Assembly: GCA_001940645.1 (NCBI GenBank)
Contig: MDVS01000145.1
Coordinates: 1 to 24,324 of the forward strand
Direction: 5' to 3'
DNA: 24,324 nucleotides
Source of the DNA: Candidatus Heimdallarchaeota archaeon LC_3
GTDB lineage: Archaea; Asgardarchaeota; Heimdallarchaeia; Hodarchaeales; LC-3
Part shown: piece after piece, positions 22,986 through 24,324 of the stretch
Numbering within the stretch: position 1 is the first letter of the stretch
How the letters are laid out: the number at the start of each line of letters is the position of its first letter
Program-made: the position numbers and the translations under genes
Notes under the pieces: model-generated
What the model saw: the letters and a program-made list of their open reading frames with translations, nothing else
Told to the model about the DNA's origin: nothing
The model's database searches: none

Positions 22986-23381
22986 TTGTCTAGAGAAGAA
23001 ATTATTGCCCTTAGTAAATATGCTGAAGATATGATTGAAAATTCATTAGAAAACCCTCAAATGGAAAAAAAGTTACTCAATCTTGCTGAAAGTCATCTGG
23101 AAACTTTATTAGAAGAGTGGAAAGTTGAATGTATTGATACAGAAACTGGTCTTATTCATAGTAGACTTGGAATAGTTAAATTAGCCAAAAAGGAATATGA
23201 AGAGGCAAAAAAATGTTTCTTGGATGCATTATCTAATTTAATTGTTAGAGGAGAGTATTGTCAAGATCGTGCATTATCTCATTGGCAGTTAGGAAAGACT
23301 TATCTTAAATTAGAAAACAAAAGCGAGGCAAAAGAGAATTTCATTCGAGCTATTCAAATTTATGATTCTTTAGCTATGTAA
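22986..23381 (+). CDS. small TPR-like helical repeat protein
   Basis: The 131-residue protein starts with TTG at 22986. After an N-terminal helical segment (EEIIALSKYAEDMIENSL) there are two or three TPR-like helix pairs: residues about 28-80 (LLNLAESHLETLL..., GLIHSRLGIVKLAKKEYEEAKKCFLDAL) and 93-128 (DRALSHWQLGKTYLKLENKSEAKENFIRAIQIY), with the usual small/aromatic pattern. It is a protein-protein interaction module with no enzyme motif. A zinc-ribbon gene follows after 6 nt, so the two are co-transcribed. Confidence 0.8.
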   Translation: MSREEIIALSKYAEDMIENSLENPQMEKKLLNLAESHLETLLEEWKVECIDTETGLIHSRLGIVKLAKKEYEEAKKCFLDALSNLIVRGEYCQDRALSHWQLGKTYLKLENKSEAKENFIRAIQIYDSLAM

Positions 23382-23387
23382 GAAAAA

Positions 23388-23612
23388 TTGAATTTATTAG
23401 AATCAGATTTTGATCTTTTGGGACTTAAAATTGAGGATCATTTCCCTGCTAAAGAACTCAATGAAGATGGAATACCTATGAAAAGTCGTGAATGTGGAAA
23501 TAACGAATTTAATCTAGTGGAGCATGTTGAAAATCGATGGACATATGAATGCAAAAAATGTCAATGTAGAAATGTTGTACTAAAAGAAATGATTCCATCG
23601 ATTGAAGGGTAA
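23388..23612 (+). CDS. small zinc-ribbon protein
   Basis: The 74-residue protein starts with TTG at 23388, 6 nt after the TPR gene. The first ~35 residues are acidic. Residues 36-62 form a probable zinc ribbon: CGNNEFNL (one Cys), then WTYECKKCQCRNVV with three further cysteines. This is the usual knuckle spacing, though the first knuckle shows a single cysteine plus polar residues. The role is unknown; such ribbons often bind nucleic acid or partner proteins. It is convergent with the winged-helix gene (14-nt gap). Confidence 0.75.
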   Translation: MNLLESDFDLLGLKIEDHFPAKELNEDGIPMKSRECGNNEFNLVEHVENRWTYECKKCQCRNVVLKEMIPSIEG

Positions 23613-23626
23613 AAAATTAACATTTG

Positions 23627-23908
23627 CTAAATTTGATCCAAATTTTCTCTCATTTCATTTAAATATCCCTTAAGGATATAATAAGAAGAAAGAAACTTAT
23701 CTCCGTGTTTGGTAGTGACATAATAATTTGAATCTTCTTTGCTTGGAGCCACTAATCCCGCGCTTTGCAAAAGATCTAAAAATGTTCTAGCTCTGTCTGT
23801 CGAAATACCAGCACCGTAAGTAATTCTTGTTAATCTTACTCCATCAGGGTGATTATTGATAGTTTCTAGTATAGCGGCGTAAATATCAATCCGTGTTCGA
23901 TTTTTCAT
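23627..23908 (-). CDS. archaeal winged-helix DNA-binding protein (HTH_45-like)
   Basis: The 93-residue protein is nearly all one winged-helix domain: RTRIDIYAAILETINN, then GVRLTRITYGAGISTDRARTFLDLLQSAGLV (recognition helix), a wing with YYVTTKHGDKFL, and a C-terminal helix (YILKGYLNEMRENL) that probably makes a dimer. This is the common HTH_45 type of archaeal regulator. ATG at 23908. The targets are unknown; there is no sensor domain. Confidence 0.9.
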   Translation of the reverse strand: MKNRTRIDIYAAILETINNHPDGVRLTRITYGAGISTDRARTFLDLLQSAGLVAPSKEDSNYYVTTKHGDKFLSSYYILKGYLNEMRENLDQI

Positions 23909-24081
23909 ATTTTATCTCTTAACTTCGATATCATTTCACTAAATTATAAATTTGGAGATAACCTGAAAATTGTAGGATTCTTAAACTTTTTTTGAATTCA
24001 TATATAGTGTTGGATCTTGTTCTTAAATTTTTTAAAACTTTGACATAATAATTCCTCTGCTATACGTTGGTCATACTAATA

Positions 24082-24089
24082 TTTATATA
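24082..24089 (+). promoter_or_regulatory. TATA box for the truncated zinc-ribbon gene
   Basis: TTTATATA lies 27-34 nt before ATG at 24116, giving a start near 24111 and an almost leaderless transcript. Confidence 0.55.
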
Positions 24090-24115
24090 CTCATTGCTTA
24101 GCTCTTTTAGTCATT

Positions 24116-24324
24116 ATGACTGTTACTACTTATTTAGAAAAGCAAAATCAAAATCCCATTACTAAAATTCCATTAACAGAAAATTTAGTTCTTCAGCTCT
24201 CACATGAAGATTTAAACTGTCCTTTTTGTGATATTATACCTGTTGCTGTAACTACTTGGGGTTCGTATTGGACACGAGCAGGTGAAATCCGTCGTTATTA
24301 TTGTTATCATTGTAAAAAAGCTTT
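24116..24324 (+). CDS. zinc-ribbon protein, truncated at the window edge, possible transposase
   Basis: Only the first 69 residues are present. After a 35-residue polar lead-in there is CPFCD (Cys36, Cys39), TTWGSYW, then RRYYCYHCKKAF (Cys63, Cys66), a CxxC...CxxC zinc ribbon. The form 'CPxC...RRYxCxxCxKxF' is typical of the N-terminus of IS1-like and other DDE transposases, and also of some transcription and RNA-binding ribbons. Its CD...TWG.YW portion is curiously like the Ta0938-like protein at 7599-7886. A good TATA box precedes it. The catalytic part, if any, lies beyond the window. Confidence 0.65.
   Translation, partial: MTVTTYLEKQNQNPITKIPLTENLVLQLSHEDLNCPFCDIIPVAVTTWGSYWTRAGEIRRYYCYHCKKA

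Noticed and set aside
1..24324. tRNA genes, rRNA genes and CRISPR arrays
   Set aside because: By eye no cloverleaf with a GGTTCRA-type T-loop and acceptor pairing, no rRNA conserved stretch and no regularly spaced repeat array was found; a tRNA or covariance scan could not be run.

Overview
The window looks like a contig from an AT-rich archaeon, most probably an Asgard archaeon. It carries a Ras/Rab-like small GTPase, TATA-box promoters with short or absent leaders, poly-T terminators, frequent TTG/GTG starts, archaeal winged-helix regulators and a DUF6159-like membrane protein. The taxonomic call is inference from gene content and base composition. No rRNA, tRNA or CRISPR array was seen.

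Layout. 1-1505: a PAS/histidine-kinase gene whose 5' part is cut by a 260-bp inverted copy of its own interior, reaching the window edge. 1620-3104: a DHA2-type MFS exporter. 3392-5521: a 709-residue DUF11-like repeat protein without a signal peptide. 5521-6460: no long gene, but a chain of mutually consistent RNA helices, with a loop pseudoknot and an IS200/IS605-like right-end hairpin, followed by a 47-residue cysteine-rich mini-protein. 6460-7886: a small unknown protein, a heme-oxygenase-fold (TenA/CADD-like) protein with an N-terminal CxxC, and an overlapping Ta0938-like zinc protein. 7919-10041: two membrane proteins. 10084-11881 (minus): two paralogues sharing a GPIP(V/L)P module, and a small unknown protein. 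12223-14797 (minus): a TlpA-like thioredoxin, CcdA and a SufR-like regulator. 14912-16737: an SDR overlapping a QueA-like protein. 16916-18702: a MerB-like organomercurial lyase divergent from a winged-helix regulator plus a VOC protein, with iterons and a palindrome between them. 18709-22556: the small GTPase, MOFRL glycerate kinase, Dus and a stand-alone ThiI PP-loop protein. 22986-24324: TPR and zinc-ribbon proteins, a winged-helix protein, and a truncated zinc-ribbon gene at the edge.

Themes. Redox and thiol chemistry recurs (CcdA/TlpA, SufR-like, MerB-like). RNA modification recurs too (QueA-like, Dus, ThiI-like). The most novel-looking items are the structured RNA at about 5679-6035, the SDR/QueA-like coupled pair, the MerB-like divergent regulatory region, and the GPIPVP-module paralogues.
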